A DNA stretch of 55,973 nt. It comes from Streptomyces huasconensis (GTDB lineage Bacteria; Actinomycetota; Actinomycetes; Streptomycetales; Streptomycetaceae). Shown in pieces: positions 54,452 through 55,973 of this stretch; the first letter of the stretch is position 1; every line of letters begins with the position of its first letter. Both the position numbers and the translations under genes were made by a program. Location of the stretch: positions 1 to 55,973 of the forward strand of contig RBWT01000028.1 in NCBI GenBank assembly GCA_004010275.1, in the 5' to 3' direction. A model generated the notes under the pieces. It saw only the letters and a list, made by a program, of their open reading frames with translations. It did not search any database and was not told the origin of the DNA.

Positions 54452-55749
54452 ATGACACAGCACGACCAGCAGGTGACCGACGCCTCCCCCGCCCACGAGC
54501 GCGCCCGATACGGCAGTTGCTCGCCGCGTCGGTCGGCAACGCCGTGGAGTGGTACGACTGGTACGCGTACACCTTCCTCGCCACCTACATCGCCGACCAG
54601 GTCTTCCCCAAGAGCGCCGACAACTCCCTGGTGCCGCTGCTCTCCACGTTCGCCGTCTTCGCCGTCGGCTTCTTCATGCGGCCCGTGGGCGGGCTGCTCA
54701 TGGGCGCCGTCGCCGACCGGCGCGGCAGGCGGGCCGCGCTGACCGTCACCATCCTGCTGATGGGCGGCAGCAGCCTGCTCGTCGGCCTGACCCCGACGTA
54801 CGCGTCCGTGGGCGTGCTCGCGCCGGTGGTGCTCGTCGCGGCGCGGGCTCCTCCAGGGGCTCTCCGTGGGCGGCGAGTTCGCGGCGTCGACGACCTTCCT
54901 CGTGGAGTCGGCGGGGCCGCGGCGGCGGGGCCTGTTCTCCAGTTTCCAGTACGTCTCCACGAGCGCGGGCCAGCTGGCCGCCTCCGGCATCGCGGCCCTG
55001 CTGGTCGCCACGCTCTCCGACGGGCAGATGGACGGCTGGGGCTGGCGGCTGCCCTTCCTCCTCGGCGCGGTGCTCAGCCTGGTCGGCTTCTGGATCAGGC
55101 AGGGCGCCCACGAGACGCACCGCGCGCCCGCCGAAGCGGACGCCCGGCCCGGCCTGTTCGACGCGCTGCGCCACCACCCGCGCCAGTCGCTGCTGATCTG
55201 CGGCATCACGGCGGGCGGCACCATCGCGTACTACGCGTGGACGTCGTACCTGCCGACGTACGCCGAGCTGAACACCGACATCAGCAAGAGCCAGGCGCTG
55301 CTCGCGGGCACTCTCTCCCTCGCGTTCTTCACGCTGCTCCAGCCGGTCGGCGGGCTGCTCTCCGACCGGGTGGGCCGCAGGCCGCTGCTGCTCTTCTTCG
55401 GCATCGGCTTCGCGGTCCTGAGCGTGCCGCTGCTCAAGTCGCTCAACGGGTCGTTCGGTTCGCTGCTGCTGGTGAGCTGCGCGGGCATGGTGCTGCTCAC
55501 CGGCTTCACGTCATCTCGGCGGCCGTGAACGCGGAGGTGTTCCCCGCGCGGGTGCGGGCCGCCGGGATCGGTTTCCCGTACTCCCTCACCGTCGCGCTGT
55601 TCGGCGGCACGGCCCCGTACATGGGCACCCTGTTCAAGGAGATCGACAGGCCCGGCCTGTTCCCCTGGTACGTGGCCGTGATCTGCCTGGCGTCGTCGGT
55701 GGTGTATCTGCGCCTTCCGGAGACGGCGCACAAGGAGTTGGAGCGCTAG
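54452..55749 (+). CDS. MHS-family MFS transporter (metabolite:H+ symporter), frameshifted
   Basis: This 12-helix transporter of about 432 aa belongs to the MHS family (alpha-ketoglutarate, proline/betaine, shikimate or citrate type). Signatures are the N-terminal SVGNAVEWYDWYAYTFLATYIADQVFP, the MFS loop MGAVADRRGRRAALT, the second motif GLSVGGEFAASTTFLVESAG recovered across a shift near 54845, and PVGGLLSDRVGRRPLLLFFG. Shifts are near 54515 (start region), 54845 (an extra G in a GG run) and 55512 (a missing C). ATG 54452 is used; GTG 54446 in the same frame is possible. Its TAG stop is also the left end of the MITE-like element. The substrate cannot be told from the sequence. Confidence 0.87.
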
Positions 55750-55923
55750 GGCCTGTCTGACAATTCCCGTCGTCGCCCGGAGGGCGGCCTCGCGGCGTCA
55801 GGTGCGTGCTCTCGGCGTGCCGGGCGTAGGGCCTCGTACTGGATGTACTTGGCTCTGCGCCCGGTGCGGCGAGAGTGCGTGCATGGCGTCGCGAGGCAGA
55901 CGGGAATTGTCAGACAGGCCCTA
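55747..55923. mobile_element. MITE-like element with 25-bp perfect inverted repeats and TA duplication
   Basis: The outer arms (55747-55771 and 55899-55923) are perfect reverse complements of 25 bp: TA plus GGGCCTGTCTGACAATTC and so on. The ~127-bp interior has no plausible gene. The arms begin and end with TA, consistent with a TA target duplication as made by IS630- or IS5-group transposases, and an element proper of about 173 bp. The left TA is part of the TAG stop of the MHS transporter, so the insertion left the protein unchanged. Confidence 0.8.
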
Positions 55924-55973
55924 AAGGGTGTTGCAGAAGGCTTCGTTCCGGGCATTTTTCCTGTATGGGTGGG

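Overview
The window is about 56 kb of very GC-rich actinobacterial DNA. A WhiB-family regulator, Tat- and Sec-exported enzymes, a two-domain laccase, GTG/TTG starts, ATGA/GTGA/TTGA start-stop overlaps and GC-heavy codon use all point to Streptomyces. The small laccase lying near a pca operon matches the SCO6712/SCO6704 neighbourhood of S. coelicolor as I remember it. No rRNA, tRNA or CRISPR array was seen.

Layout. 1-5.7 kb: a WhiB-like protein, a two-domain VOC protein, a secreted GH64 beta-1,3-glucanase with a perfect LacI-type operator and a neighbouring LacI regulator, a Nudix hydrolase, then an IS5-family remnant fused to the truncated 3' end of a TAP-like hydrolase. 5.7-11.8 kb: the laccase, divergent from two coupled genes for secreted multidomain proteins (ThuA plus glucose/sorbosone dehydrogenase; cupredoxin plus OmpL47 repeats plus DUF1080). 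11.8-20 kb: a hypothetical protein, a small toxin-tail-like ORF, LigD polymerase and LigC ligase, TerC, two tiny genes, an exported FAD oxidoreductase and a DUF3048 lipoprotein. 20-26.2 kb: pcaV diverging from the translationally coupled operon pcaI-J-H-G-B-L (protocatechuate catabolism).

26.3-39.8 kb: a cluster that follows the mycobacterial KstR2 regulon almost gene for gene: two SDRs, echA20, ipdA, ipdB, ipdC, then fadA6, kstR2 and an ipdF-like SDR, then fadE30 and a second fadE. Two palindromes resembling the KstR2 operator sit in its two divergent promoters. This indicates breakdown of steroid C/D rings (the hexahydroindanedione propionate, HIP, pathway). A large STAND-type ATPase lacking its DNA-binding domain is inserted in the cluster. 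40-55.7 kb: anmK, a DUF2510 protein, a TetR regulator with a 60-bp near-perfect palindrome in front of a PAP2-DMT gene pair, a scramblase-like protein, an exported phospholipase C, a class-C serine hydrolase, an MDR oxidoreductase, an FBP-domain protein, a 2Fe-2S protein, a GH4 glucosidase, a secreted protein and an MHS transporter. A MITE-like element sits exactly on the transporter's stop codon.

The pca and KstR2 pathways both end in acetyl-CoA and succinyl-CoA. With the extracellular glucanase, laccase and sugar dehydrogenase, the left two thirds reads as a polymer, aromatic and steroid utilisation region.

Caution: about half of the genes are interrupted by one or more single-base shifts, many in G or C runs, while protein similarity continues in another frame. 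I read most of these as sequence errors, so such genes are given their full span with approximate shift positions. Function calls rest on motif and family recognition by eye; no searches were run.
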